In this document: positions 1-8,055 of the stretch, piece after piece
Position numbering within the stretch: the stretch's first letter is position 1
Layout of the letters: each line of letters begins with the position of its first letter
DNA from: JAAAOZ01 sp964496595
GTDB lineage: Bacteria > Chloroflexota > Anaerolineae > B4-G1 > SLSP01
DNA: 27,142 nt
Reading direction: 5' to 3'
Assembly (NCBI GenBank): GCA_964496595.1
Contig: CAZCAI010000056.1
Span: 1-27,142 of the forward strand
Notes under the pieces: generated by a model
The model's database searches: none
What the model saw: the letters and a program-made list of their open reading frames with translations, nothing else
Told to the model about the DNA's origin: nothing
Program-made: the position numbers and the translations under genes

Positions 1-78
1 TATCCGCTCAAGTGATTCCTATTCACGTCTGAGAGCACTTTTTTCATGTACTGAGGCTGGCTACAAACATCCGTAAAC

Positions 79-1764
79 TCACGTCAAAAAATCGCGGAGT
101 TTGCGGCTGCGCCCCGGATGGCGCAGTTTGCGCAGCGCCTTGGATTCGATCTGGCGGATGCGCTCGCGGGTGACCTCAAAGGCCTGCCCGACCTCCTCCA
201 GCGTGTGCGCGCGGCCATCCTTGAGGCCGAAGCGCATCTCCAGCACCTCGCGCTCGCGGCTGTTCAGCTCGCCCAAAATGGTTTGGAGCTGCTCGCGCAA
301 CATCTGCGATGAGGTGGCGTCCATCGGGCCGGGGAGATTCTCGTCCTCGATGAAATCGGCCAGCTCGCTGTTGTCCTCGTTGCCGACGGGCGTCTCCAGC
401 GACATCGGCTCCTGGGAGATGCTGAGGATGTTGCGCACCTTGCCGACAGCGCGGCGTAATTTGCGCTCCAGTAACGGCGTCAGCTCTCGATCTCGCTTGC
501 GGGCCTCTTGAATATCCCGGATATCCTCGTTGGAGAGGATGTCCATCTTGAGCGCCAACTCGTCTAACGTGGGATCGCGGCCCAACTCCTGCATCATCCG
601 CCGTTGCGTGCGGAGCAGGCGATTGATCGTCTCGACCATATGCACGGGGATGCGAATGGTGCGGGCCTGGTCGGCGATGGCCCGGCTGATGGCCTGGCGA
701 ATCCACCAGGTGGCGTAGGTGGAGAATTTATACCCTCGTCGGAAATCGAACTTCTCGACGGCGCGCAGCAGGCCGATGTTGCCCTCCTGAATGAGATCGA
801 GGAACGAGACGCCGCGCCCGACGTAGCGCTTGGCGATGTTGACGACAAGGCGCAGGTTGGCGCGCACGAGAAGCTGTTGCGCCTCGGCGGCCAAGATCTC
901 CACCTGCTGCCACCAATCGAAGACGTCGCCGGGGCTGGGCATCTGCTCTTCGATTTGGGCGGGCGTGGGCCACTCATTGCCGGTGGCGATCTCGGCGTGG
1001 ATGTGCTCGACCAGCACCGGTGGGAGGAGGTAGAGGTAGATGGCGCAATCGAGCAGATGGAGGATCACGGGTCGCCATTGTGAGCTGTCGCCCCAGCGAT
1101 TTGGCCCCATATAGGCGTACAACTCCGATTCAATCTCCGAGATGACGACCCGCCGCTGGCGCTTGACCTCCTCCATAAACTCGGTCGCCGAAAGCGTGGC
1201 GACCTCGTTTTCTTGGGCGAGGCGCTGGCTTGCGCCCCACTCATCGCGCGCGGTTTCGTAGATTTCGATGAGGTTGCGCCCCACCGCGTCCGGGTCGATG
1301 TCCGTGGCGACCACCTGGCAGACTTTGCCCAGCTCATCGGCCGCCTCGCGAATCAGGCAGATCCACACCTCTTGGTAGGGCTTGAGCAAATCGACGCGCC
1401 CAATCTCCCGCAGGTACATCTTGACGGGATCATCGACCAGATCGGCTAATTTGGCGGGGCGAAGAGCGTCCTCATCCTCATCCTCATCCTCGATTTGGCT
1501 CAACTCCAGGGCCGAGGGTTCTTCGCGGAAGATCGCTTCTAAATCCAATCCCAACGTATCGTCTTCATCCTCGTCCTCATCTTCTTCCACGTCGAGGACC
1601 ACGTCGAAATCCGTATCGAGATCGGCATCAAAATCCGGATCGAAGTCCGATATATCTTCCTGACTCTCTATCTCTTCTACTTCTTCCATCTCTATTTTTT
1701 CTTTCTCTATTTTTTCTTTTGGGGAAGTGGAACGCCTGGGCTTGGCGGCTTGCTTTTGTGTCAT
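79..1764 (-). CDS. rpoD: RNA polymerase primary sigma factor (sigma-70/SigA)
   Basis: This is the housekeeping sigma factor that directs RNA polymerase to promoters, 561 residues long. Residues 1-105 are highly acidic, with Glu/Asp runs near 60-69 and 92-99. Region 1.2 follows (DDPVKMYLREIG, about 111-122), then a poorly conserved insert to about 300. Region 2 is textbook (RLVVNIAKRYVGRG, DLIQEGNIGLLRAVEKFD, FSTYATWWIRQAI, 305-360), followed by region 3 and the region 4.2 helix-turn-helix (LEEVGQAFEVTRERIRQIE, near the C-terminus). The ATG is preceded by AAGGAGA. Its first bases overlap the dnaG stop codon (ATGA), so it is co-transcribed with dnaG, as in the classical macromolecular-synthesis operon. 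The start is secure. No intrinsic terminator is visible in the 78 bases after the stop. Confidence 0.97.
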   Translation of the reverse strand: MTQKQAAKPRRSTSPKEKIEKEKIEMEEVEEIESQEDISDFDPDFDADLDTDFDVVLDVEEDEDEDEDDTLGLDLEAIFREEPSALELSQIEDEDEDEDALRPAKLADLVDDPVKMYLREIGRVDLLKPYQEVWICLIREAADELGKVCQVVATDIDPDAVGRNLIEIYETARDEWGASQRLAQENEVATLSATEFMEEVKRQRRVVISEIESELYAYMGPNRWGDSSQWRPVILHLLDCAIYLYLLPPVLVEHIHAEIATGNEWPTPAQIEEQMPSPGDVFDWWQQVEILAAEAQQLLVRANLRLVVNIAKRYVGRGVSFLDLIQEGNIGLLRAVEKFDFRRGYKFSTYATWWIRQAISRAIADQARTIRIPVHMVETINRLLRTQRRMMQELGRDPTLDELALKMDILSNEDIRDIQEARKRDRELTPLLERKLRRAVGKVRNILSISQEPMSLETPVGNEDNSELADFIEDENLPGPMDATSSQMLREQLQTILGELNSREREVLEMRFGLKDGRAHTLEEVGQAFEVTRERIRQIESKALRKLRHPGRSRKLRDFLT

Positions 1765-3644
1765 AGTCTCTCCTTCTTTTTCTGGGAGGGGGTATAGTCC
1801 GACAGGGCCTGCTGGATGCTGCGTATCTGGCGCGCCAGGGAAAGCATCGATTGCGCGTGGCGTTGGCCGATCACATCACCCTCGTTTTGGGCTTCGATGA
1901 TCAAGGTGTTGAGTTGCCGATGCTTTTCACGCAGGTGGCGCTGGCGAACGCGCAGCACGGTGTAGATTACATCCCGCTCAAGTTGCTCCATGGTGAAGTC
2001 CGGCGGCGGCGTGCTGACCCACGTTTGGACGCGCGCGATCTGCTCCGGCGGCAGAAGATCGGTCAAGTCCATCTCCGGGTGCTCGCTGATCTCCAGCCAG
2101 GCCGACCAGATGTAGCGGCAGTTGGTGGCGAAGTCGTTGGTGGTGATCGGTTCGAGTTGATGCTCCGTCAGGTGCATATCCACGCGCGAGAGCAACTCCG
2201 GCGTGCGCATCAGCGTGGCGAGCAGGTGCGCTTCGATGTCGGCGTCGGCGGCGCGGAGGGCCGGTCGCTGGGGCGCGACGGCGGCCTGACGCCGGATGGC
2301 CTCGGCGCGCTCGCGGGCGCGCAGGCGATCCATCAAGGTTTGCGCGTCCAGCCCGAGCTTGAGCGCGATCTCCTGGATGTAGGCCTCGCGCTCGACGCTG
2401 TCGGCGATATCGCGCAGCAGCGGCAGCATCGCGTCGATGATGCGCGCTTTCCCCTTCGGCTCGTTGGGGTTTTCCTGCTGGAGCAGTTGCTCGAAGTAGA
2501 AGCGCACGATGGGCTGCGATTGGGCGATCAGCGATCCCCAGCGTTTCGGATCGTCTAAGATCAACTCATCGGGATCAAGGCCCTGCGGGAGCATCACCGC
2601 GCGGATCTCGGCCTTGAGCCGGCCCTCGTAGCCCACCAGCCCGCGCGGATCGAAGACCGGTTGCCACTCGCGATCTAACGTCTCGCGGGCGGTCTCCAGG
2701 CCCCGCAGCGTCGCGCTGATGCCGGCGGCGTCGGGATCGAGCGCCAGAACGAAGCGCCGGGTGAGCCGTTGGAGCAGCTTGAGATGGGCCTCGCTCAGGG
2801 CGGTGCCCATCGGCGCGACGATGTTGGCGAATCCCGCCTGGTGGGGGATCATCACATCCATGTAGCCCTCGACGATGACGGCCTCATCGGCCTCGCGGAT
2901 GGCGCGGCTGGCTAAGTGATAGCCGAAGAGCACCTGGCTCTTATCGAAGATGGGCGTCTGGGGCGAGTTCATGTACTTCGGCTGATCCTCGGCGCTGAGG
3001 ACGCGGCCCCCGAAGGCGATCACGCGCCCGCGCCGGTCGTGGATGGGGATCATCACCCGATTGCGGAAGCGGTCGTAGGTAGTGCCGCTCTCTTTTTGCA
3101 CGATCAGGCCGGCCAGCACCTGTTCCTCGAGACTGACGTCCTTATCCAACAGATAGGAGCGGATTGCGTGCCACTCATTTAAGCTGTAGCCCAGCTTGAA
3201 GGTCTCGAGGGTCTCGCGCGTGAAGCCACGCTTCTTGAGATAGGCGCGCGCGTCCCTGGCCTGCGGCGACGTCAGCAGCAGGGTGTGATAATAGTCGGCC
3301 GCCATCTCCATCACGCGCCGGAGCCGATCCGCCTCCGACTCGGCCTCCAGCTCTTCCGGCGTGCGGGGCTTCAACTCCACACCGGCCGCGCGCGCCAACT
3401 CCTCCAGCGCGGCACGGAAGTTCAGCCCGTTAAATTCCATCAAGAAGCTGTAAATATCGCCGCCCCGATCACAGCCAAAACAATGCCATGTCTGACTTTC
3501 GGGGAACACGTAAAACGATGGGGTCTTTTCTTGATGAAAAGGACAGAGGCCCTTGAAGTTGCGTCCGGACTTCTTGAGATTAACGTGCCGACCAATATAT
3601 TCAGTAATATCTAAGCGAAGCTTAATTTCCTCAACTGGATCCAT
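1761..3644 (-). CDS. dnaG: DNA primase DnaG
   Basis: DnaG makes the RNA primers for chromosome replication, working with the replicative helicase. The 627-residue length is normal. The N-terminal zinc-binding domain has Cys34, His37, Cys55 and Cys58 (LCPFHQEKTPSF and WHCFGCDRGGD). The catalytic core and TOPRIM domain follow, with EAVIVEGYMDV giving the acidic Glu and ALDPDAAG giving the paired Asp residues that bind metal. The C-terminal part, about 440-627, is the helicase-interaction region and is less conserved. The gene overlaps rpoD by four bases. A possible -10 element (TACAAT) lies only eight bases before the ATG, which would give a leaderless or nearly leaderless mRNA, and no Shine-Dalgarno sequence is evident. 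Confidence 0.96.
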   Translation of the reverse strand: MDPVEEIKLRLDITEYIGRHVNLKKSGRNFKGLCPFHQEKTPSFYVFPESQTWHCFGCDRGGDIYSFLMEFNGLNFRAALEELARAAGVELKPRTPEELEAESEADRLRRVMEMAADYYHTLLLTSPQARDARAYLKKRGFTRETLETFKLGYSLNEWHAIRSYLLDKDVSLEEQVLAGLIVQKESGTTYDRFRNRVMIPIHDRRGRVIAFGGRVLSAEDQPKYMNSPQTPIFDKSQVLFGYHLASRAIREADEAVIVEGYMDVMIPHQAGFANIVAPMGTALSEAHLKLLQRLTRRFVLALDPDAAGISATLRGLETARETLDREWQPVFDPRGLVGYEGRLKAEIRAVMLPQGLDPDELILDDPKRWGSLIAQSQPIVRFYFEQLLQQENPNEPKGKARIIDAMLPLLRDIADSVEREAYIQEIALKLGLDAQTLMDRLRARERAEAIRRQAAVAPQRPALRAADADIEAHLLATLMRTPELLSRVDMHLTEHQLEPITTNDFATNCRYIWSAWLEISEHPEMDLTDLLPPEQIARVQTWVSTPPPDFTMEQLERDVIYTVLRVRQRHLREKHRQLNTLIIEAQNEGDVIGQRHAQSMLSLARQIRSIQQALSDYTPSQKKKERL

Positions 3645-3652
3645 AGGGCCTT

Positions 3653-3680
3653 ATTGTACCAACGTCAAGTTTAAATACAA
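3653..3680 (-). promoter_or_regulatory. Possible promoter of dnaG-rpoD
   Basis: On the minus strand TTGTAT (3680-3675) and TACAAT (3658-3653) are 16 bases apart. The -10 matches consensus at five of six positions, the -35 at only three. The predicted start of transcription falls within a few bases of the dnaG ATG at 3644. This is a pattern reading without mapped ends. Confidence 0.4.
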
Positions 3681-3727
3681 CTGGCGTATAGTGCAGAATA
3701 TTGGGGAAGTTCGGGGCAACGTATTTA

Positions 3728-3823
3728 GTATTTCGTATTACGTATTGTGTAATTATGTTGCGGATACCTTGCTCACCTACCAGTCGGATCTCGCAACTAG
3801 TTTCATTACGAAATACGAAATAC
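3728..3823. repeat. Foldback element with TACG-type inverted arms
   Basis: The 20-base arm at 3728-3747 is the imperfect reverse complement of 3804-3823. Read in the same orientation, the arms differ at only about two positions, and both are built from a TATTTCG or TATTACG unit. The 56-base centre is AT-rich and has no gene. The element fills the 250-base space between dnaG and the DUF503 gene. Similar TACG-rich strings recur at 9686-9714 and 20623-20652, suggesting a dispersed intergenic repeat family. No reading frame of note lies in it. Confidence 0.6.
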
Positions 3824-3894
3824 GCTTTACGGAATATCCGCGCTGGCTCGCCGGGGGCCTCTCCGAGAGGATAAACAGCGCCAGCCGTTAATAC

Positions 3895-4179
3895 CTACCA
3901 CACCTCGATCTGCCAATCCAACACCTGCACGTCGTAATAATGCTCCTCGATCCAATGGACAGCCTTTTCCAGGAGTGAATGGGCCAGACCGATGTCGTTG
4001 GTGACGGTCACGATGGCGATGTCCGCGGATTGCCATACATCCTGCTTGTCCACCTCGGCGGCGGCGACCTCGAAGTGGCGCCGCAGTTGGTGCAGCAGCG
4101 GCTTGATGCGATGGCGTTTGTCCTTGAGGGACACAGCGCCCGGCAAATAGAGGTGGATGAGACAGCTACCGATGATCAT
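3895..4179 (-). CDS. DUF503 family protein (YlxP-like)
   Basis: This small cytoplasmic protein of 94 residues matches the DUF503 pattern: an N-terminal strand (MIIGSCLIHLYLPGAVSLKDKR), a basic helix (RIKPLLHQLRRHFEVAAAEVDK) and a C-terminal half with DIAIVTVTND and a final strand. The SLKDKR motif after the first strand is the most recognisable part. Members often lie beside ribosome-assembly or translation genes, and their biochemical role is not settled, so I assign none. The ATG has a GAGGAG ribosome-binding site at suitable spacing. Upstream and downstream gaps of about 260 and 250 bases suggest it is transcribed alone. Confidence 0.85.
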   Translation of the reverse strand: MIIGSCLIHLYLPGAVSLKDKRHRIKPLLHQLRRHFEVAAAEVDKQDVWQSADIAIVTVTNDIGLAHSLLEKAVHWIEEHYYDVQVLDWQIEVW

Positions 4180-4292
4180 AAGGAATCTCCTCGGGGGATA
4201 AGTCGAAAGTCAAAAGTTTTGCGACTTGCCCAGTAACTTGATTTGGACACCAGTCACCGGACACTTCTTAGCTTACGGATAAACATTTTTTG

Positions 4293-4364
4293 GAATTTAG
4301 AATTGCGAATTTAGAATTGCGAATAATGCAATGAGTAAAGATTCAGAATTCGCAATTCGCAATT
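4293..4364. repeat. Tandem and inverted GAATT repeats in an intergenic region
   Basis: A 14-base unit, GAATTTAGAATTGC, occurs twice in tandem (4293-4306 and 4307-4320). The core AATTGCGAATT at 4301-4311 then recurs inverted at 4347-4357 and again, overlapping, at 4354-4364. The whole can fold back on itself. It lies in the 260-base space between the DUF503 and DUF2723 genes, which otherwise shows nothing. Confidence 0.7.
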
Positions 4365-4439
4365 GGCTGATAAAAGTTCTAAAAAATCCGTGTGATCCGT
4401 GAGAATCAACGTGTCCGGTGATTGCTGAATGGTGATGCG

Positions 4440-6071
4440 TCACGGCAAAATTACATCGTCCTGGATGGCTTCCCAGCGTTCGGGCGCGACCCACGGCTCG
4501 ATGCCGGTCTCGGTCTGCGCGCCGACGATGCGATAACCGATGACCCAATCATCGTAGGAGCGGCGGATGGGATGCAAGACGTACTGGGCCAGCCGCTCGT
4601 CATTGCGCTCGATGACGTAGACGGGCTGCTCCTCCAGATGATCCTTCGCTTCTGCCCAGGTGATGTAGCCGGGTGGGGGGCCGGGCGGCTCGAATTCCCC
4701 GCCGGGGAGGTAGACGACCGTCATCTCTGGATGGAGATCCTCGGCCCAGGAGATGTAACGCAGCACCCACGTCTGCACAAAACCGTCGGTGGCCGTGGGC
4801 GGCGTGAGCAGCCAGGCATCCTCCTCGAATTGCGGGAGCAGCTCGCGCGCCCAGGCGTGCCACTCGCCCTTGTGGCTTTGATCGGCCAGGGGATAGTTGT
4901 TCTGCACGACGATCACCAGCCAGATCGCGACCAGTACGATGCTCGCGATGCGCACGGTGGGGACGAGCAGCGGGCGCTCAAGCGCCACACGCGATTGCGC
5001 CCACCGCCACACCGTCTGCATCCCGATGGCGATCAGGGGCGTGAAGATGACATAGACGGGCGTCATAAAATCGTCCCAATCGACCACGGCATAGGTGACG
5101 ACAAAGAACCACGTCCCGGCAAGGCCTAATATAAAGGTCATCGCGATGTACAGACGGCGCTGGAGCAGCGACCACAGGCCGATGCCGCCCAATATCACGC
5201 CGACGGGCCAGAACTGGAGCATCAATTGATAGCCGCTATCGGCCCAGCGCTGGAGCCAGTACTTCATTGGCAGCCCAAAGGAAATGCCCCACCAGCGTTG
5301 GCCGGTAAGAAAGGCCGGCACCTCGGCCCACGAGTCGGGGCAGAAGTTGCAGAATTTGGGCGGCGGCGTGCCCAGCGCCCGCAGCGGCACGTAGAGATAT
5401 TGCGCCGCCGCCAGCAACACGATCCCGGCGGTGAGCGCGAAGTTGCGCGGGCGGGTCAGCATCCGATGATCGGTGACCAGCACGGCCCACAGCCACATCG
5501 GCAGCAGCACGATGGCCGGCGCGTTGATGCCAAAGCTGAAGGCGTAGATCACGACGCTGAGAAAGTAATAGCGCGGCTTTTTCGTCTGCATAAACAAGAT
5601 CAGTGTGAGTAACTCGGCGGCGACGAAGGTGTTGTACAGCGGATAGAGTTCGCTATACGTGGCCTGATACCAGAAGCGCACGGCGAAGGCCAGCGAGAGC
5701 GCGCCCAACGTCGCGATGGTGAGCGAGCGCGTCAGTTGGGCGATCAAGCGGTGCAGCAACATTACCGTGATCACCGAGGCAACGGCGCTGAGCAAATTGA
5801 GCCGGAAGGCCGGGTTCCCGAACGGCAGCAGCCTGACGAAGAGATGGCCGAGCCAGGTGTAGAGTGGGTAGCCCGGCGGATGCGAGACGCCCAGCACGAG
5901 CGTCGTGAGCTGATATTCGATGGAATCCAAGTAGGGGCCGACGCCCGGATGGAGCGTGCGCCAGTAGAAGATGCCGGTCACGAGCGCGACGAAGAGACTC
6001 GTGCCCCACAACCAACGCTTATCCCACGGCGAAATCAGATACCTGGCCCGTTGTTTGGTTCTGTTTGGCAT
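4440..6071 (-). CDS. DUF2723 family multi-spanning membrane protein
   Basis: This 543-residue integral membrane protein resembles the DUF2723 family, which is distantly related to GT-C glycosyltransferases such as protein O-mannosyltransferases. A first membrane segment (about 22-40) is followed by a loop with YLDSIEYQL and GVSHPPGYPLY, the family hallmark. The Asp49/Glu52 area sits where GT-C enzymes carry their catalytic acid. About ten membrane helices run to roughly residue 385. The last 150 residues are soluble (for example WHAWARELLPQFEEDAWLL) and probably face outside. An inference is that it transfers a lipid-linked sugar to a cell-surface acceptor, but the substrate is unknown. The ATG has a GAGG site upstream. 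The pyrophosphatase stop is only 20 bases upstream, so the two genes may be co-transcribed. Confidence 0.85.
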   Translation of the reverse strand: MPNRTKQRARYLISPWDKRWLWGTSLFVALVTGIFYWRTLHPGVGPYLDSIEYQLTTLVLGVSHPPGYPLYTWLGHLFVRLLPFGNPAFRLNLLSAVASVITVMLLHRLIAQLTRSLTIATLGALSLAFAVRFWYQATYSELYPLYNTFVAAELLTLILFMQTKKPRYYFLSVVIYAFSFGINAPAIVLLPMWLWAVLVTDHRMLTRPRNFALTAGIVLLAAAQYLYVPLRALGTPPPKFCNFCPDSWAEVPAFLTGQRWWGISFGLPMKYWLQRWADSGYQLMLQFWPVGVILGGIGLWSLLQRRLYIAMTFILGLAGTWFFVVTYAVVDWDDFMTPVYVIFTPLIAIGMQTVWRWAQSRVALERPLLVPTVRIASIVLVAIWLVIVVQNNYPLADQSHKGEWHAWARELLPQFEEDAWLLTPPTATDGFVQTWVLRYISWAEDLHPEMTVVYLPGGEFEPPGPPPGYITWAEAKDHLEEQPVYVIERNDERLAQYVLHPIRRSYDDWVIGYRIVGAQTETGIEPWVAPERWEAIQDDVILP

Positions 6072-6091
6072 ATATCCTCAGGTTCTCACTG

Positions 6092-6631
6092 TTAGTGACT
6101 GGTGCGCAAATACCGCACATAGAGTTGGAGCGAGCGCTCGATCTCCGCCTGTGCGACCTCGCGCCCTTCCCACTTGAGCGTCTCCACGCGGATGTGTTGG
6201 AGATCTTTGTAGACGGAGAAGAAGTGCGAGACCTCTTGCAGAAAATGGGGCTGGATATCTTCCAGCTCTTGCGTACCGTCGAAGAGCGGATCGGTGGCGG
6301 GGACGGCCAAGATCTTGTCGTCGGCGACGCCGCGATCCCGCATCCGAAAAATGCCCACGGGTCGCGCCTCGATGACGCAGCCGGGGAAGGTCGGCTCGTT
6401 GGTCATCACCAGCACATCCAGCGGGTCGCCGTCGTCGTAGTGGGAGCGTGGGATGAAGCCGTAATCGCCGGGGTAGTGGAGCGAGGAGTAGAGCACGCGA
6501 TCCAATTGGAGGATGCCGGCGCGTTTGCTATACTCGAACTTATTTCGGGAGCGCTTGGGAATCTCCACAATCACGTAGATGACTTTCGGGACGTCTGGGC
6601 CGGGGGGAATATCGTGCCACAAATTTGCCAT
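6092..6631 (-). CDS. ppa: Inorganic pyrophosphatase, family I
   Basis: This soluble enzyme hydrolyses pyrophosphate to two phosphates and so drives nucleic-acid, protein and polysaccharide synthesis. The 179-residue length is typical of the bacterial family I enzyme. Seen in the sequence are IVEIPKRSRNKFEY (active-site Glu and Lys near 23-33), YPGDYGFIP, and the signature DDGDPLDVLV with metal-binding Asp67, Asp69 and Asp72. The C-terminal helix region (HFFSVYKDLQ and the following WEGREVAQ) is also standard. AAGGAGGAG precedes the ATG. It lies upstream of the DUF2723 gene by 20 bases on the same strand. It is not a membrane-bound H+/Na+-pumping pyrophosphatase, so it has no direct mechanistic tie to the ATPase operon. 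Confidence 0.95.
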   Translation of the reverse strand: MANLWHDIPPGPDVPKVIYVIVEIPKRSRNKFEYSKRAGILQLDRVLYSSLHYPGDYGFIPRSHYDDGDPLDVLVMTNEPTFPGCVIEARPVGIFRMRDRGVADDKILAVPATDPLFDGTQELEDIQPHFLQEVSHFFSVYKDLQHIRVETLKWEGREVAQAEIERSLQLYVRYLRTSH

Positions 6632-6655
6632 CGTCTCCTCCTTGGCGTTTTCTGC

Positions 6656-6749
6656 CCCTTGCGAAGGTTGCGGATACCCGCTTGCTTTAAGGATACGTGC
6701 GCTCTGAGTATCAGCTTCTATGACCAGGTTTTGCTAACCTTCGCAAGGG
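6656..6749. repeat. 14-base perfect inverted repeat with 66-base centre
   Basis: CCCTTGCGAAGGTT (6656-6669) is exactly repeated in reverse complement at 6736-6749. The centre of 66 bases has no gene. The element fills nearly all of the space between rnd and ppa. It could be a small non-autonomous mobile repeat or a long-range RNA hairpin between the two co-directional genes. A T-run typical of an intrinsic terminator is absent. Confidence 0.75.
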
Positions 6750-6759
6750 TGCGTGGAAA

Positions 6760-7917
6760 CTAATTCTCGTCCATCAACCTCAGAATATCCGGGCCGTAGG
6801 CCTGCTGCCGCCACGGGCCGATGCCGGAGATCTCCAGCAGATCGTCCAGCGTGCGCGGCGGATGTTGGGCGATCTCCTGCAAGACCGCGTTGGGCAGGAT
6901 CACGTCCGAATCCACGCCCCGCCGGGCGGCGACCTCCTTGCGCCAGGCCTTGAGCGCGTAATAGCGATCCATCACCTCGGAAGATTGGCGCGGCGATGGG
7001 GCCGGGCGGCGCGGATAGCGCTTGGGATTGCTGCGCAGCGCCTCCAGAATTTCCTTACCGAAGCGCTGGGTCTGGCGGCGCGATAGTCCCGCGCGCTTTA
7101 GATCGTTGATCGTGCGCGGCTGGATGCGCGTCAATTGCAGCAGGAGCTTGTTGTTGATGAAGCGCGCCGGCGGGCAGTCCAACTGCCTGGCTTTCCTCTC
7201 GCGCCAGCAGTAGAGCCGATAGAGCAGGGCTTTCTCCGATGTGCTCAACTTATTCACGCCCTTGATGCGCCAGAAATAGAGCATCTTGTTTTTGGAGTGA
7301 GGTAGGGTGATGTTCTCGCATAAATAGGTGAAAATCTCCTGCGCTTCCTCCCAACGCCCCCGCTCTTTCAGCTCGGCGGCTTGGATGTCGCGCAGCGCCA
7401 GCAGATAGTGACTATCGCGCCAGGCATACGCGAGCGCTTGGGGGTCTAAGGGGCGCGTTCCCCAATCATAGCGCTGATAGCGCTTGTTGACTTCCACGCC
7501 GAAGTGAAGCTCCAAGATACTGCCCAATCCGACGTGCGCCCAGCCCAGCACCCGCGCGGCCCACATCGTATCGAAGAGGTTTTTGCAGTGGAATTTAAAA
7601 TCGCGGCGCAGGACCATCAGGTCGTAATCGGCTGCGTGGAAGATCTTCTCGATCTCCGGGTCGGCGAAGATCGGCGCCAAGGCGCTCAGATCGTCTAACG
7701 CCAGTGGATCGATGAGATAATCGGCGTCCGGAATCGAGACCTGGATCAAGCACACCCGCTCGCGGTAGGCGTACATACTATTCGACTCGGTGTCCACGCC
7801 GATGCGCTGCGCCGCGCGCAATCGGGCCGCGAGTTCGGTGAGCGCCGCCTGCGTCTGGACGATATGCGGAGTATTTTCGTTTGATGCCGTTGTGCTTCTG
7901 TTTTTCATTGCAGTCAT
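6760..7917 (-). CDS. rnd: Ribonuclease D (DEDDy exonuclease with HRDC domains)
   Basis: This 3'-5' exoribonuclease acts in maturation of tRNA and other stable RNAs. It has 385 residues, close to the usual length. The DEDDy catalytic set is visible: Asp42 and Glu44 (GVDTES), Asp99 (HAADYDL), and Tyr164 and Asp168 (YAWRD). Two HRDC-type helical domains follow: one around 215-300 (SEKALLYRLYCWRERKARQL) and one around 320-383 (YYALKAWRKEVAARRGVDSD, then ISGIGPWRQQAYGPDILRL). The start at 7917 is chosen because a strong promoter ends nine bases before it. Met4 at 7908 is an alternative. No Shine-Dalgarno site is seen for either, which fits a leaderless message. Confidence 0.93.
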   Translation of the reverse strand: MTAMKNRSTTASNENTPHIVQTQAALTELAARLRAAQRIGVDTESNSMYAYRERVCLIQVSIPDADYLIDPLALDDLSALAPIFADPEIEKIFHAADYDLMVLRRDFKFHCKNLFDTMWAARVLGWAHVGLGSILELHFGVEVNKRYQRYDWGTRPLDPQALAYAWRDSHYLLALRDIQAAELKERGRWEEAQEIFTYLCENITLPHSKNKMLYFWRIKGVNKLSTSEKALLYRLYCWRERKARQLDCPPARFINNKLLLQLTRIQPRTINDLKRAGLSRRQTQRFGKEILEALRSNPKRYPRRPAPSPRQSSEVMDRYYALKAWRKEVAARRGVDSDVILPNAVLQEIAQHPPRTLDDLLEISGIGPWRQQAYGPDILRLMDEN

Positions 7918-7926
7918 TTCGCCGTC

Positions 7927-7954
7927 ATTATCACCTGTCGAGAGAGTTTGTCAA
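7927..7954 (-). promoter_or_regulatory. Promoter of rnd (TTGACA-16-GATAAT)
   Basis: On the minus strand a perfect -35 TTGACA (7954-7949) is followed after 16 bases by GATAAT (7932-7927), five of six matches to TATAAT. Transcription should start around 7920, three bases or so before the rnd ATG at 7917. Confidence 0.6.
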
Positions 7955-7972
7955 CTTTTTACCCCGGCTCGA

Positions 7973-8001
7973 CTGGCAATTATACTAAGGCTTGCTACAA
8001 T
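7973..8001 (+). promoter_or_regulatory. Possible promoter of the HELTH peptidase gene
   Basis: CTGGCA (7973-7978) and TACAAT (7996-8001) are 17 bases apart on the plus strand. The -10 has five of six consensus matches and the -35 four of six. This gives a leader of about 45 bases before the GTG at 8056 and is arranged divergently to the rnd promoter. Confidence 0.45.
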
Positions 8002-8055
8002 CTAACTCAGTGCCGCCTTAAGGTTGTCGTGATAGTGTGATGGGGAGGGTTCCGG

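Noticed and set aside
1..78. Terminator for dnaG-rpoD downstream of the rpoD stop
   Set aside because: No hairpin followed by a minus-strand T-run is visible in the 78 available bases.
3553..3891. 112-residue plus-strand frame crossing the dnaG start and intergenic repeat
   Set aside because: It is made of antisense dnaG and repeat sequence, with no ribosome-binding site or domain.
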